Positions 32,555-45,582 are shown, numbered from the stretch's first letter. The stretch: 64,000 bases of DNA from Capra hircus (GCF_001704415.2 NC_030812.1:55280093-55344092), one strand, 5' to 3'. Numbers and translations are program-made. Notes: generated by a model not told the origin, from the sequence alone.

Positions 32555-35500
32555 GTTCTGTCTTGCTAGCTCAGGTTACCAGCAAGTTTCCTCTAGAGAT
32601 GTAACTTCTTTCTCTAGAGATGTAACTCCTTTGATCTTCCTGAAGATTTGGCTCCTCACCTCTCTCTTACTTACTAATGGGTGAAAAATGGCCCCTCCTC
32701 TCTCATACTCTGCCAGCTAGCAGGGCTCTCTGACCGCTCTCCATCTCCTTTTACTCTGGAAGATATGAGGGTGGGACGCTGCCCCTCCCTCCACACCGAG
32801 AAAAGCCTGTTCCCCTTTCCTGAGGTCCTCCGGTGGGGGCAGGGTGGGGGAGGAGGGAAGTTGGCAACAGGAAGTGAGGAGAAAAGCAAAGACTGTGAGG
32901 GAGGGAGTCAAAGAAAAAAAAAAAAAAAACCGTAAGAAAAAAAACAACCACTGGGGACTAGGGTTTCCTCCTCAGTACCTGGGTCAACCCAGTCAGGAGC
33001 TGGTGGTGAGAAAATGGTGGTGGAGAGAGGAGGGGGTGGTTAGAGAGGAGACTGGGGAGGGGCCCAGCAGAATAACAGGCTCTTTCTTCCCCCTTTCCTT
33101 GCAGGCGAGACCCCAGACCCTCATGTCAAAGGCCCCTGTGTACTGCAACCTGGTGGACCTTCGCCGCTGTCCCCGGTCCCCGCCCTCAAACCCTGTGTGC
33201 CCCCCACTGCAGAGGCTGGACGCCTGGGAGCAGCACTTGGACCCCAACTCTGGACGCTGCTTCTACATAAATTCACTGACTGGCTGTAAATCCTGGAAGC
33301 CCCCACGCCACACTCGAACCCGAGAGACGGTGAGACCTTCCCTCCTGCTTGTCCCTTGTCCCTTGAGTCTCCTCCTTTCCCCTCTTGATCCCCAAAGTAG
33401 TATGTTTTCTCACTGGGACTCTCGGAAGATTACAAGAATCAAAAAATTGTGAGAAGGGCTTTGAGAGCCAACGGAGGTGGCATCTCGATGGGTGCAGTTT
33501 TACCTTTTCCTTCCCCTAGAACCCTGGCTCCATGGAGGGGACACAGACCTTGAATAGGGACAATGGTATCCTGCAGCCTCAGGCAAAGGACGAAGAATCT
33601 GGTCCCAAGACATCAGAGATTTTTGACTCCCAGGTGAGATCCCTTCCTCCTCCTGATCACATTCAGAAAAGCTATCTTTTTTGACTTTCTCTTTTACTTG
33701 AGATATTCTCTTTACTGGAGACATTACCCCAGCAACCCCCTGCCTCACACCCACATCCACATCCCTCTTCGCCCTACAGCCAGGGACTCCTAAGTTAAAG
33801 GTTTCCCCACCTGTTTCTCCAATTCCCTCCCTCAGGGTTCACCCTACCTCTGCAGACGCACCTCCCAGCTGGACCCCGGCAAGCCTTCATCTTTGCAGTG
33901 CCCTCGGCCCCTGCCGACGGTCCTAGATGACCCCCACGTAAGTCTCTGTTTTCCTTGTGAACGCCAAGATCCTCCCTTCCCCAGCCCCCAGTTCCTGCTC
34001 CTGCAGAAAGGCCTTCCTCTTTCTGAGTGATCTCTGGGTACTCTCTCTCACCGAGCACCCATCCGGTCAAACCTTAAAGGACCTCACTCCTGAGAGATCC
34101 CCTGGGGGAAAGCCATGGTGACTGTGGGGGCGCTGGGTGACTTATTGAGGCCCTTCCTGCCACTTCCCAGGAGGTGGAAAAGTCGGGCTTGCTCAATATG
34201 ACCAAGATTGCTCAGGGCGGGCGCAAGCTCCGGTGAGAACTGGGAACACAGCCCGGGCTGGGGCTGGAGGGTTCGCGGGTAGCGCGGAGGGTTGGGAGAG
34301 GCCCTCCTCTATGTGACTCTCAGTGACCTTTGCTCTATTACCACCGCCCCTGCAGGAAGAACTGGGGCCCCTCTTGGGTGGTATTAGCGGGTAACAGCCT
34401 GGTGTTCTACCGAGAACCGCCGCCGACCGCCCCCTCCACTGCCTGGGTGAGTGTGAGGGAGGGGCGCAGGGGGAAGCTGGAGGGGTTCCGGCACCCTTTC
34501 TACTCACCTTAGGCCAGCTGCGGGGGCGGAGGTGGGGCGGGCGAGGTCACCAGTCCTCGCAGGCCTCCGGGTGAGAGGGAGGCAGTGAGGGGAGCAGCGC
34601 CCTGGCCTCAGTTTCCCCCCTCGTTGCCAGGGACCAGCGGGTAGCCGGCCCGAGAGCAGCGTGGACCTGCGGGGGGCGGCCCTGGCCCACGGCCGTCACC
34701 TGTCCAGCCGCCGCCACGTCCTGCACGTGAGTGCCCGCCCTCTCATTCCCCCCTTCCCCCCCACCCAATGCGCACTAGCCCCGAGGGCGCGCCCCTAATT
34801 TCCCACTCGGGGGTTTCCCCGCTCGGCCTCCCTGCTTTTCTTGCTCCTTCCCACTGACCCCCTCCTGCTTTTCCCCGCGGGCCTCTCAGATCCGCACGGT
34901 CCCGGGCCACGAGTTCCTGCTGCAGTCTGACCAGGAGGCTGAGCTTCGAGCCTGGCACAGCGCGCTGCGGGCGGTCATCGAGCGCCTGGTGAGACGGGTG
35001 GGAGTGGGCTGGCAGAAGGAGTGGAGGAGGAACTGTAGGATGCAGGGGTCATGGATGAGGGACACAGTGGCCTACTGGTAGAGGGTAGGCCTGGGAGGTA
35101 GGGGACCCCAGCAGCCGGGTCGGCGGTGTAGATGGCTCTCTCCTGGCTCTCTTCCCACGTCGGATTCGGCCCATCTTGCCGTGCGGCTTCCCTGGTGGCA
35201 CAGACAGTAAAGAATCTGCCTGCATTGCAGGAGATCCGGGTTCAATCCCTCCTTTGGGAAGATCCCCTGGAGGAGGGCATGGCAACCCACTCCAGTATTC
35301 TTGCCTGGAGAATCCCAAGGACAGACGATCCTGGCGGGTTACAGTCCATGGGGTCGCAAAGAGTCGGACACGACTGAGCGACTAACACTGCGGTGCGGAT
35401 CTAGGATCGAGAGAACCCCCTGGAGGGGCGTCTGTCAGGCTCGGGACCTGCGGAACTGGAGGAGCTGAGCGCCGGGGAGGACGAGGAAGAGGAGTCGGAA

Positions 35501-38213
35501 CCAGTGTCCAAGTCTCTGCTGCGGATCGGCGGCCGCCGGAGCTCCAGTAAGGGGCGGGCCTGGGGGCTTTTCCCCCTCTCCCTCGAGCCGCCGCCGCTCT
35601 CACGCTGCACTTGGTGCCGCAGGTCGGTGTCCCGAAACAGCGGAGCAGAACCGTGTGAGGAACAAACTAAAGCGGCTAATCGCCAAGAGACCGCCCTTGC
35701 AAACCCTGCAGGAGCGGGGTCTGCTCCGAGGTGAGGGGGGCTGGACCGCCTGGGACCCTTCCCCTTCGTTCGTGCCTGCTTCAGTGTTTCTGCAAGCACT
35801 TTTATTTACATTCCGGATCTGGGCATCAGCTTGTCCTGGATGAGAAAACTTCGGCGAAGCTCAGGGTAGAGCTTCCCAGAACTAGATCAGCGGTCTTCTG
35901 AGACCAATACTTCCCCTCGGCTTGCTCCCTACAGCTGATTGTTGCGGGGAGGGGGTGTACTTCCTTGCTCAGGCAGGCAGGAGAGCCAGCCCAGCTTTGG
36001 GATGAAGACCTGTGCTGGAAAGAGCCCGCATGGGTGACACAGTCACTGGCTTCCACCTCATTCTGTGTCTCCCCAGACCAGGTGTTTGGCTGCCAGTTGG
36101 AGTCACTGTGCCAGCGGGAAGGAGACACCGTGCCCAGCTTTGTGCGGCTCTGCGTTGCTGCTGTGGACAAGAGAGGTCACTTTCCCAGAGTCTCCTCCTT
36201 CTAACCGGCCAAAGTCCCACCTCCCCCACCCTTGTGTGCCCTTTGTTTCTCCACCCTCACCAGCACACATTTTAGATCAAGAATCTTTATCTGCTTCCTG
36301 CCTCATCTCCCAGGTCTGGATGTGGATGGCATTTACCGGGTGAGCGGGAACTTGGCAGTGGTCCAGAAGCTTCGCTTCTTGGTGGACAGAGGTGAGAAGG
36401 CTGTGGGCAGGTGGTGGTACTAAGAACTTCATGTCTCAGAACCCAAAGGTCCGAGTGAGAGAGCTGGCAGAACCGGGGAGGTCTTCTAGCTGGAGCTACA
36501 TGTCTTAGCTCTTGATTTCTTTTACTTGTTGTAGAGCGGGCCATCACTTCCGATGGGAGGTACATGTTTCCGGAACATCCAGGACAAGGTACTTCCATGG
36601 AAGGCCCCTCCAACCTTTAAAAGTCTTCCATACCATCCCTGCTCCCTGTGGACTCCCCCATGTCCTGGTCCTGGGGTGGAGGGTTGTTCTCATCCCGATC
36701 TCTGCCCCACTGTGGACCCCCCTAGGTGCTCCATGGTGTGTCTTCACTGGATCTTTCCCTAAACTCCTGATCTCTTAGTCTCTGGGTCCCTGTAACCCTT
36801 CTTGAGCCCTGAGCCCCTCTGTACCTCCTTTTCCTTCCAGAAGGCCGATTAGATTTGGACAGTGCTGAATGGGATGACATTCATGTGATCACGGGAGCCC
36901 TGAAACTTTTTCTGAGGGAGCTACCCCAGCCTCTGGTGCCCTCACTACTGCTGCCTGATTTTCGTGCTGCCGTTGGTAAAGGATGGGAGCTTTGGGCAAT
37001 AGCCTTGACACGGGGTGGAGGGCGGGGGGGAGGCATGAGTGATAAAAGAGTAGAGTAGAGGTTTCCTTCCACTCCTCTGTCCCAGCCTGAATACAGAGAT
37101 GGAAATTAATTTTCAATTAATGTGCCCACTCCAGTTGTGTATGTGTGAGTGTTTAGAGGGCTGAGTTAAAAAAGAATTCTAAGATTGTAATTGGACTCAG
37201 TGAAAAAGAAAGCCATGATCGATTAATGATGTCTTCCCCAAGCACCAGAAAGGATACTGAGGTTACCCACTCTGCCTTAACACCTTTCCTAACCTCACTC
37301 CCATGCCCTTCCTGTCACTCTTTCTCTCTAGCCCTCACTGAATCAGAACAGTGCCTCTCTCAAATACAAGAATTAATAAGCTCAATGCCAAAGCCCAACC
37401 ATGACACTCTGCGGTACCTCCTGGAGCATTTATGCAGGTCAGGAAGACTGAATATCTTTGTTCATGTCAGGGGAGGGTGGGGTGGGGCCTGCAGCCGGGA
37501 CTCTGTGTTCAGATGGGGTGAAGGCAGGGAAACACCGAAAGTTAGTGGGTCATTGAGGAAATAGGCACTCTGTGCCGAGGATCGAAAACCTTTTTTTGCT
37601 CAGTCAGCATCAAATGAGGAACTAGGGAACAAGACAAGTCTAGGGATGATGTGAGAGAAATAAGGAAAAGTCTAACCTTCCTTCTGCCTTTGTCTTTCAC
37701 TGGGACAGTGGGGATGACATTTGGCAGAACTGGGCAGTGACCTCTGAGAGAGGATAGCCATCTGAATGAAAACCTCCCAGATGATGATCAGAGAGGACTC
37801 TAGGGGCAGTCTCTGAAGTCGGGAAGAGGCGGGTATATCCTAGGTTGCGTCCTGAAGGTTGAATCCTGAAGGTTTCTCCGCTGGTCTCAGTTCTGTCCCC
37901 CTGGTTCTTTCCTTGGTTTTCTTCAGCTACTGCATGGAAGGCCCCCAAAGTGGATTCGTCCTCAAACTTTTGATGGGTTAGATTTATTTGAAGTGGCAAA
38001 GCTGCTATACTATGGTCCCGTCTCTTGGCCTTTACCCACAGGGTGATAGCACACTCAGACAAGAACCGCATGACCCCCCACAACCTGGGAATTGTGTTTG
38101 GACCAACCCTATTTCGGCCGGAGCAGGAGACATCGGATCCAGTGGCCCATGTCCTTTACCCTGGGCAGGTCGTCCAGCTGATGCTCACCAACTTCACCAG
38201 AGTCTTTCCCTGA
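31307..38213 (+). CDS. ARHGAP9: Rho GTPase-activating protein 9 (SH3-WW-PH-RhoGAP)
   Basis: Coding exons: 31307-31622, 31895-32118, 33105-33329, 33520-33633, 33836-33937, 34171-34232, 34356-34446, 34631-34726, 34890-34988, 35405-35546, 35623-35730, 36077-36175, 36314-36391, 36535-36588, 36841-36975, 37332-37437 and 38042-38213. All phases join, giving 740 residues close to human ARHGAP9. SH3 is at about residues 22-88 (ALYAFTYTG, SDWWLARR), WW at about 216-250 (W221), PH at about 328-442 (KNWGPSWVVL, FLLQSD) and RhoGAP at 527-740, with the catalytic arginine finger in GIYRVSG near residue 568. Human ARHGAP9 is a leukocyte GAP for Cdc42 and Rac1 whose PH domain binds phosphoinositides. The start at 31307 matches human MLSSRWW; an in-frame ATG at 31292 with a better context would add five residues. 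Exon 10 is preceded directly by a SINE. Confidence 0.95.
32130..32470 (-). repeat. LINE-2-like ancient repeat, ARHGAP9 intron 2
   Basis: GCTGGGCTCAGTTCTAGGCA, then GGGAGGCCTCTCTGAGGAAA. The intron also holds a 28-base T run ending near 32550. Confidence 0.5.
35187..35388 (+). mobile_element. Bov-tA SINE abutting an ARHGAP9 splice acceptor
   Basis: Head CTTCCCTGGTGGCACAGACA, tail GACACGACTGAGCGACTAAC. It is flanked by TGCCGTGCGG (35177-35186) and TGCGGTGCGG (35389-35398), a 10-bp target-site duplication with one mismatch. Only 16 bp separate its end from the AG at 35403-35404. Confidence 0.9.
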
Positions 38214-38465
38214 CTGGGGCAAAGAAGAGAAAACGTATTTCCTGCGATCTCTGTGGGGTAGCCTTTGGTGGGGGCGAGGGAGGGGGTCGTTCTGTTTTGA
38301 GGACATCCCTTTAAATCCTGTCTCCCAGATGGCCGTCTCCACCTTTGTGAGTCTGAGCTGAGGGCCTGGGTTAGGATGAGGAAACTTCTCTAAAGAGGAA
38401 GGTGGCTGGATTAGCCCCTGCTTCTCTAGCTTCTGGCCATCACCCCTCCCCCAAGATAGTCACAG

Positions 38466-38471
38466 TATAAA
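38466..38471 (+). terminator. ARHGAP9: Possible ARHGAP9 poly(A) signal (TATAAA)
   Basis: No AATAAA or ATTAAA was seen between the ARHGAP9 stop (38213) and here. TATAAA is a known weaker variant and has a T-rich stretch downstream. Cleavage would fall near 38490, overlapping the GLI1 3' end. Confidence 0.4.
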
Positions 38472-38496
38472 GCAGGGCTCTTTCTGATGCAGTTCC

Positions 38497-38502
38497 TTTA
38501 TT
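38497..38502 (-). terminator. GLI1: GLI1 poly(A) signal AATAAA
   Basis: Canonical AATAAA on the minus strand, about 170 nt after the GLI1 stop codon. Confidence 0.8.
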
Positions 38503-38673
38503 ATCAGGAAACAGTGTCATTATCAAATTCCTCCCCAAATATATTTAGACTGTGTACAGCCCCAGCCCACCCCCCCATCCCTGGGGCATCCCAGGGGGCT
38601 ATGGCTCCTCCTCCGGACTTCCTCGTGGGGATGGAAACCTCTCAGGAAATGTGGATCTGTGGTCCCCCACTCC

Positions 38674-41600
38674 TTAAGCACTAGAATTGAGGAACTGTGT
38701 CTCCCCAGGCAGGGATCCCAGTAACACACTCATGTTGCCCACAGCCATGTTGGGGGTCCCAGAGGGAGGTGGGGTGTGTTCAGAGCTGTCCCTCTGATCG
38801 TGAGAAGGGGGAGGACTCAGCCCCTGGGCCTCATCCAGAATAGCCACAAAGTCCAGCTGCGTGTTGTCAAGATCAAGAGAGTCCAGAGGGTTACATACCT
38901 GCCCTTCAGGAGGAGGGTACAAGGCAGGGCCCCCTCCCAGCCTGCCCACCTCAGGATGGCCACAGCTGGGGTTGGTGCCCCCTGCCTTGAGGGGCCCATA
39001 GCAAGCTGGTAGTGGGGGTAGAAGTCGGGGTGGTGCTGCTGCCCTATGGGAAGCTTTGTTGGCCCCTACTGCAAAATTTTCATGGCATGAAGGGGTAGGA
39101 TAGGCGCCCGGCTTGTGATTGGGCATATTAGGTGCAAAGCCAGGTCCATATGTGGCCACTGGGGCCTTGGCAGGGCTTGAGCTGACCTGGGAACCCCCCA
39201 GAAACTTGGGACTCTGATAGAGAGGTTCTTGGACTGGGGGGTCTCCCCTGCCCCCACCCTCCCACAGCAGCTCCTGTTGAGATTGAACATAATTACACAC
39301 AAGCTGCGCCTTGAGGTGTCCTGTAGAATGAGTGGGGGACTCGAAATCCAGGCCGGGCCTGGCTTCTGAAGGCAGATAATCAGGAGGTGGCTGGGTATAG
39401 GAACCTGACTGGGGATACTGGGGAGGGGGAGGCTGTGGGTAGTGGGAGAACAGAGGCTGTGAGCGTGGAGGCCCCTCACTGGGGTGGGCATTGAGGCAGG
39501 GTGCCAGTCCTGTGGTGTCAGAACCCACGGGGCACCCCTGTTCTGGCTTCACTTGCACTTGTCCATAATGTTCAAGACGAGGACACTGGCTGTAGGCTCC
39601 AGCTGGAGCCTTGGGGCCTGAGTAGAGCCCAGAGTGGGACGGGAACTCACTCCATGTTTCTGGGGTTGGTTCAGAATAGGGAACCTGCGGGGGACAGGGG
39701 CTGGGGCCATAGTTGGTGGGTGGGCCAGGCCCAAGAGGCAGGGAGCCGGGCCCTCTAGCTCCATAAGGCTCAGCTGCTGCCGCCTCAGGCCCTCCATATC
39801 CCAGAGTATCGGCAGGTGGGAAGTCCATATAGGGGTTCAGACCACTGCCCATCATGGAGGTCCCAACCTCTGGCTCCTCCCGTAGCCCTCTGGTATCCAG
39901 GGAGACATTCTCAGTGATGCTGGGGGGCTGTGGTGAGTAGACAGAGGTTGGGAGTTGGGGATCGAAGTTCTGTCCTCCTCCTACCACTGTAGGGGGGCTG
40001 TGGACACAACCCAAACTCTTGAACCGCTGGACTCTGGCTGGGGCAGGGCGGTCAACCGACCGGGCTGGGTCACTGGCCCTCCGGGTGACCCCTACATTGG
40101 GGTTGTATCCTGGATACTCAGCTCGGCTTCTCCAGGGAGGTGCAGGAAGAGCCCCCGTCCGATCCAGGCTGGGTGCTGCAGTGGGAGGGGTACCACCTCC
40201 CCTGGCTGAAGCATATCTGGCCCGGAGCAGGTAGTGCTGGGCAGGCATGAGGCCAGGCAGGGAGGATGCCCCATTCTCTGGTGGGGAACCAGGGGGGAAA
40301 GGGGAGGCAAGGGAGGAGCGGCGGCTGACAGTATAGGCTGAGCTGACACTGCTGGAGCTGCTGCTGCGGTGGTCAAGAGATACCGGGGGGCCCAGACGGC
40401 GAGAGCCAGGAGTGCCTGTAAGAAAAGACAGGCTGGCCAGGGAGCCCTCTGAATTTCACCCTGCCTCTCCCAAGGGGAAGCCTTGTCCAGAATTCCAGGG
40501 AAGGCTCCTTAACTCTAGCCACTCAGTTCTCTCCCCTCCTTCTCCCATTCCCTTTTTGCTTCTGGGTCATCAGACATTCAGGGTCGCTGTGAACAGTCCT
40601 ACAGATTGTACACTGCACAATCAAAGGGGACAGCATTCAAAAGACAACAATTTTCTGATAGAAGGAAGAAAAGTATCTTGAGGAAAGGGGACCTTTTTCT
40701 AATTGTACAGCAGCCCTGAAAGGTGAAGTCTTCCTTCCAGTCTCAGAGAAGGGCCAGATCTCAGCCTTGCAACCATGCCCCACACCCATCCACTCACCAG
40801 TGTGGGTCAAGCTGGGCAGTTTGAGGCCCCGGGGCCCCATCGGCCGGAACTGATGTAGCTGGTCCAGCCTGAGGTTCTCAAGGCGGCGAAGAGTAGACAG
40901 CCCAGTTCCCGCAAGGCAAGGCCCCTCGTCCAAGCTGGACAGGTCCTCCGTGCTGCCCCCTGCATTTCCAGTCATTTCCACACCACTGTCTGTATTGGCC
41001 GCGCTGCCTGCTGGGGAGTGGTCACTGCTGCAGGACGACTGGGCCCCAGGGCTCGGCTGTGGCTTCTGTGGGGAAGAGCAGGGCTGAAGGCGGCGCCCAT
41101 CCTCCTTCCCCACAGCTCCTTGAACTTGGTGAGTGACTAGAGCCTGTGTCCCAGTGACTGTTTACAGGTGTAGAGAGGGCTGATCCAGTGAAAGACACAG
41201 GTGAACTGGGGGAAAGTTCCTAGAAAAGAACCTAGACTACCTCAGCTCCAATTTCTCCTCTGTAACCTTGGACAATTTCTCTGAGTTTCTTCATCTGAAA
41301 ATGACAAGAGTAAGTTCCCTTCTCATGAAGTTGTTTTGAGGCGTACCTGAAATTATACTGGTAGAAGGCCTCAAATTATACAGTAATTTCTATATGAGCT
41401 GGTTGGACCCAGGCACTAATGAATTACAGTAAAATCCCTAGATTTGAGGTAGCCTAAGGAGCAACACTCGGATAAGGGACTGGGGACCAGCCACAGAAGA
41501 GAGATGAGCATAGAAGGAGATGGACCAGTTGGAAGGGGCTAGAAAGATGTCGGCAGGGCAGGCAGAGGTATGGAGGCAGGGCATTGCCTCACCATGGCAC

Positions 41601-44600
41601 CCTCCGGCACAGTCAGTCTGCTCTCCTCCCTAATGGGGCCTCCATCCCGCTCCCTCTTGGGCTCCACTGAGGAAAGAGCCGGTGCCCGGGGCAGGGGGCC
41701 GTCTCCTCGGTGCCGCTTGGTCACGTGAGCATCAGGACCGTGTACTGTCTTGACATGTTTCCTGAGCGAGCTGGGATCTGTGTAGCGTTTGGTGCAGCCA
41801 GGGAGCTTACACACGTAGGGCTTCTGTTGAGTGGAGAGTGAAGACAGCAGGCAAAAGAATCAAACCGGGACAATGCCAGGAAATGGGAAAAAGTGGTGGC
41901 GTTAAGTGAAGACAAGGGGACTCAGGGAGGAACGCATAGCACCCAAGGAAGGAAGGAGAGTAGGGCCCTTGGAGTAAAGGATGAACGGATCAAGGGGAAG
42001 ATTAGGAAAACGGATAGGCCTGGGAAAGGGGAGGGAATGAACCCAGGGCTGTAAGGCCTCATAAATTCAGGGGTTGAAGGTACCCTAGTTAGAATGGGTC
42101 TATTTTAGCTTAGCCCTTTGACTGGTTAGAGGTGGGGGAGGGATAGTAAGTGGAAATTCTTGGTTTCAGAAAGACAATCTCTGGGTGAATTATGCAGGTG
42201 GAGGGGAACTCACCTCTGTGAAGTGGGTGCTGAGCTAAGGGGTTTCTTATGGGGGAAGCTCCCAAGTAGGTGGCGTCTGTAAGTGGGGAGGAGGGTCTCC
42301 TGAGTGGGGCATTCACCTCATTGGAGTGGGTCCGATTCTGATGCTTGGCTCGGTCACTGGCATTGCTGAAGGCTTTACTGCAGCCCTCGTGCTCACACAT
42401 GTATGGCTTCTCACCAGTGTGTGACCGCAGGTGCGTCTTCAGATTTTCCAGGCGTGAGTATGACTTCCGGCACCCCTCAAACTAGGGGATATGGGGTCAA
42501 AGGATGGCTCTCAGATAGAAGGACATGGAGATTAGCGGAACCCTGAATCTCAAAAGGGACATACATCAGAGAATATAATTCAAGCGTGGGACTTCCCTAG
42601 TGGCCTAGTGACTAAGACTCGGTGCTTCTGATGCAGGGGACTTGAGTTCAATCCCTGGTTGGGGAACTGAGATCCCACATGCTATGCAGTGTAGGGGAGG
42701 ACGGGAGAGATGGGAGAGTGCTGGGACTATAGAATTCCCAAAATTCAGGGACAATGGTAGGCAAAAGCGGAGGGGACAGAAGTAGCTGGAGGCACTCTGC
42801 CTGCAGGGATGTGGAGATGAGGCAGTGAGTGCTCTGGATCAAGTCAGAGCACATCTCCCTGCCTGGGGAGCCCAGACTGTTAAGATGGGGTCATCCTGGT
42901 GTGTGTCCTCAGTCCAGGACTTCTCCATTAACCCAAGTTGCGAGCACAGTGCCTAGGTCCACTGTACTGTCTGGTGCCCACAAAAATGTTTTAATTTCTT
43001 TTAAAAAAAACAAGGGGGAAAAAGAAAGTGTTCTAACATGTAACGTCAATATGTTCATCTTTATACCAATGCGGTCTATACAACACAATTTTTAAATGTT
43101 TGTTTGTGGAGGAAGGGACCTGTGATGGCAAAAGTCAGATTGGCCCCTGCCTTTGTGGGGAGCCTTGATTTAGGAAGGGACCCTGAGCTTGGGGAGGGGG
43201 TGCCTCACCGTGCACTTATGTGGCTTCTCGCCCGTGTGTCTGCGCATGTGCACCACCAGCATGTACTGGGCTTTGAAGGGCCTCAGCTCCCTGGAGCAGC
43301 CCCCCCAATGGCACACGAACTCCTTCCGCTCTCCATGGATGTGCTCACTGTTGATGTGCTGAGGGAGAAGATGCAGAGGCTCTCCGAGGTTCCCTATGCC
43401 CCTGAGATCCAGAACAGACCTTCTCTTGACCTCCCCACCCCACCATATCCCTCCATGACTTCCTGTCATGGGGAAAGAAAAGGCAGGAAGAAGATCAGAG
43501 CCCACATCTCCGTTCCTCCCCGTTTCTAAACAAAGCTACAGCTCCTCTGAGTTTCTGCCTACCCACTGGGTATTCCATCTTTGACCCCCTGCCCTTAGCC
43601 TGACTCCACCATGTCCCACCCAGAATGCCCTACAGGCTCCAGCCAGCATTCCTGTTACCCCCAAGGGCTCACATGCACCAGCTGCTCCTGGGAGTCAAAT
43701 TCCTGACTGCAGCCATCCCAGCGACAGTCAGTCTCATACACAGAGTCAGGCTCAGGCTTCTCTTCTCTCTCTAGGTCCTCCCGCCCATCCAGCATCCCCA
43801 GCAGTGGATCCTAGGGTAGGAGAGAAAACCCTAGGGTCACCTGGTGACAGCTTTTGTTTCATTCAGGTTCCAGAAGTAAAGCTCCCCGCTCCCCATTACC
43901 TGTGTGCTCGTGGAGTTGGGACTGGACATATCACCTTCCAAGGGCTCCTCCGGGCACTTGTTAACCAGCACACCCAGCTCAGACTTCAGCTTTCCCAAAG
44001 GAAGGTGAGGATGACGAAGACAGAAGTGGGAGGAGGAAAAGGGACCCCAGCCAAGTCTTCCAGCCCTGAGTGTCCCACCCTAGCAGCTGCAACCCCTGAG
44101 TTTGACTTCCTCCTTAGACTGCACTGGTGAATGGGGTGAGAGAAAGGTGGGATCTCACTTGGAAGAGACTGACAGAACCTCAAGGAGTCAACCCCCGGCA
44201 TCCATATTCCTTTATTTTTCTGGCACTGAAAACTTTGACCTCCTCTATTCTTTCGCCTTTCCTCTAAAAGAAAAAGCCCACCACCCATCCACCCTGAACT
44301 GAGGGAAATCAGGTGATTCTCACCTGGCAAGTTGGGAGGGGTCCCTGGGACTGAGGATGCGGCATCATCCCACCCTGCATGGGGTCATGGGGACCACAGG
44401 GCTGGACCCCAAAAGAAGGCGAGGTCCCTTTCTGGTGGTTCATCTGGGGTGAGAATCCCAGAGATGGGCTGTGGAGGAGGAGGAGAGGCAATCATTTAGG
44501 ACTGTCGTCTCAGAAAGCCTCAGGAGTTCCTGGGCTCTTTGGAAGGTTTCTGGAAGACAGTATGGGAAACAGTGGAGACAGCCCAGGGAAAGTATTGAAG

Positions 44601-45582
44601 AGGACTTCCACACCTTTGAAATGATAAGGATTCAAAGAGGATCAGGTGGTTTGGAAGGCTTTGAGGCTTCTAATGGGGTTTGGCAGGGTCTTAGGGGCCT
44701 CTTAGCTCGAGGCTGTCTGCACCTCATGGTGCCGATGGAGAGGTGACCATAGGAACCCCCCGGAGATGCACAGCGTGAGTTGATGAAGGCCACGAGGGAG
44801 CTGGGCGAGGTGCGGATAACTGTCTGCAGGTCCAGGCTGGCGTCTGACAGAGGGGAGATGGAGAGTGCCCGCTTCTTGGTCAACTTGACTGCACTCCGGG
44901 GAGGAGGAAACAGTGGCGCTGGGGCAGGAAACAGGGGAGGTAGATACGATAAAGGAGTAGGCCCCTCATGCATCCAACCCATGAGGACTGACTCTCAGCA
45001 AAAAGAAACAACACTAGACTCTACCCTGTTGACCTCATCTGTGACCTTCTGATCATGCTCTGACTCCTTAATCCCATCTCTAGGCATTTCCTTTTCCAAG
45101 GTAGATCCTCTGCCCTCCACACTCTCCCTCAGGACAAATCCCAAAGGGGCAGAAACGAAAGACAGGTTGCCTGAGGCCTCACCCTCTGCGCAGCTGTTGG
45201 CTTCTCTGGCTGGCCCATAACTGTGGGGGCCGGGCATGAGGGTGGCCTGATGGCAGAAGGGCAGGCCTGGCAGTCCTAGGAAAGAGATACAGCTGGGATG
45301 GGGCATGGGAATGAAGGGCACATACAGTCCACCTTGAAACCCCAAGTAAGGCCCAGTCCCATATGGCATGGGACCTCAATTCTTTTTGTGTATGGGAAAC
45401 GAATTGGATAGAAGAGGGACCCCTGGGGCTGGGTGAGAGATCTGCCAGTAGTCAAAGTCCAGGGACTGGTGTATGTACTGACCTTCTGTCCCCATACTGG
45501 GGGCCCCCTGACTGGGGAGGGGCCGGAGACAACAGGGCTCGCCAAAGCTACTGACTGGTGGTGGGGTCATCGAGTTGAACAT
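38674..45582 (-). CDS. GLI1: GLI1 zinc-finger transcription factor, Hedgehog effector
   Basis: Coding exons in transcript order: 45483-45582, 45183-45275, 44723-44918, 44324-44468, 43900-43989, 43673-43810, 43209-43358, 42317-42481, 41593-41823, 40798-41065 and 38674-40415. Phases join to 1105 residues (human 1106), starting MFNSMTPPPV and ending FLNSSA. SYGH, the SUFU-binding motif, lies near residue 120. Five C2H2 fingers span about residues 236-388 (exons 7-10); linkers HTGEKPH and HTGEKPY and the DNA-contacting fingers 4 and 5 are intact. A DSGVEM stretch lies in exon 11. The long Pro-rich last exon ends with the activation helix LDFVAILDE. GLI1 activates Hedgehog targets in the nucleus and is itself a target. 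The intron between exons 8 and 9 carries a CHR-type SINE, the only young repeat seen inside the gene. Confidence 0.97.
41225..41360 (+). repeat. MIR-like ancient SINE, GLI1 intron
   Basis: CTGTAACCTTGGACAATTTC, then TGAGTTTCTTCATCTGAAAA: MIR core in sense orientation. Confidence 0.6.
42586..42695 (+). mobile_element. CHR-type SINE fragment, GLI1 intron
   Basis: GGGACTTCCCTAGTGGCCTA head, CAATCCCTGGTTGGGGAACT. Confidence 0.75.

Noticed and set aside
35049..35385. ORFs of 70-90 codons within and beside the ARHGAP9 intron SINE
   Set aside because: They are translations of the Bov-tA element itself; the same peptides recur at other SINE copies.
38674..40248. 524-codon ORF as a separate gene
   Set aside because: It is the main part of GLI1 exon 12; the exon begins at 40415 and joins in frame to exon 11.
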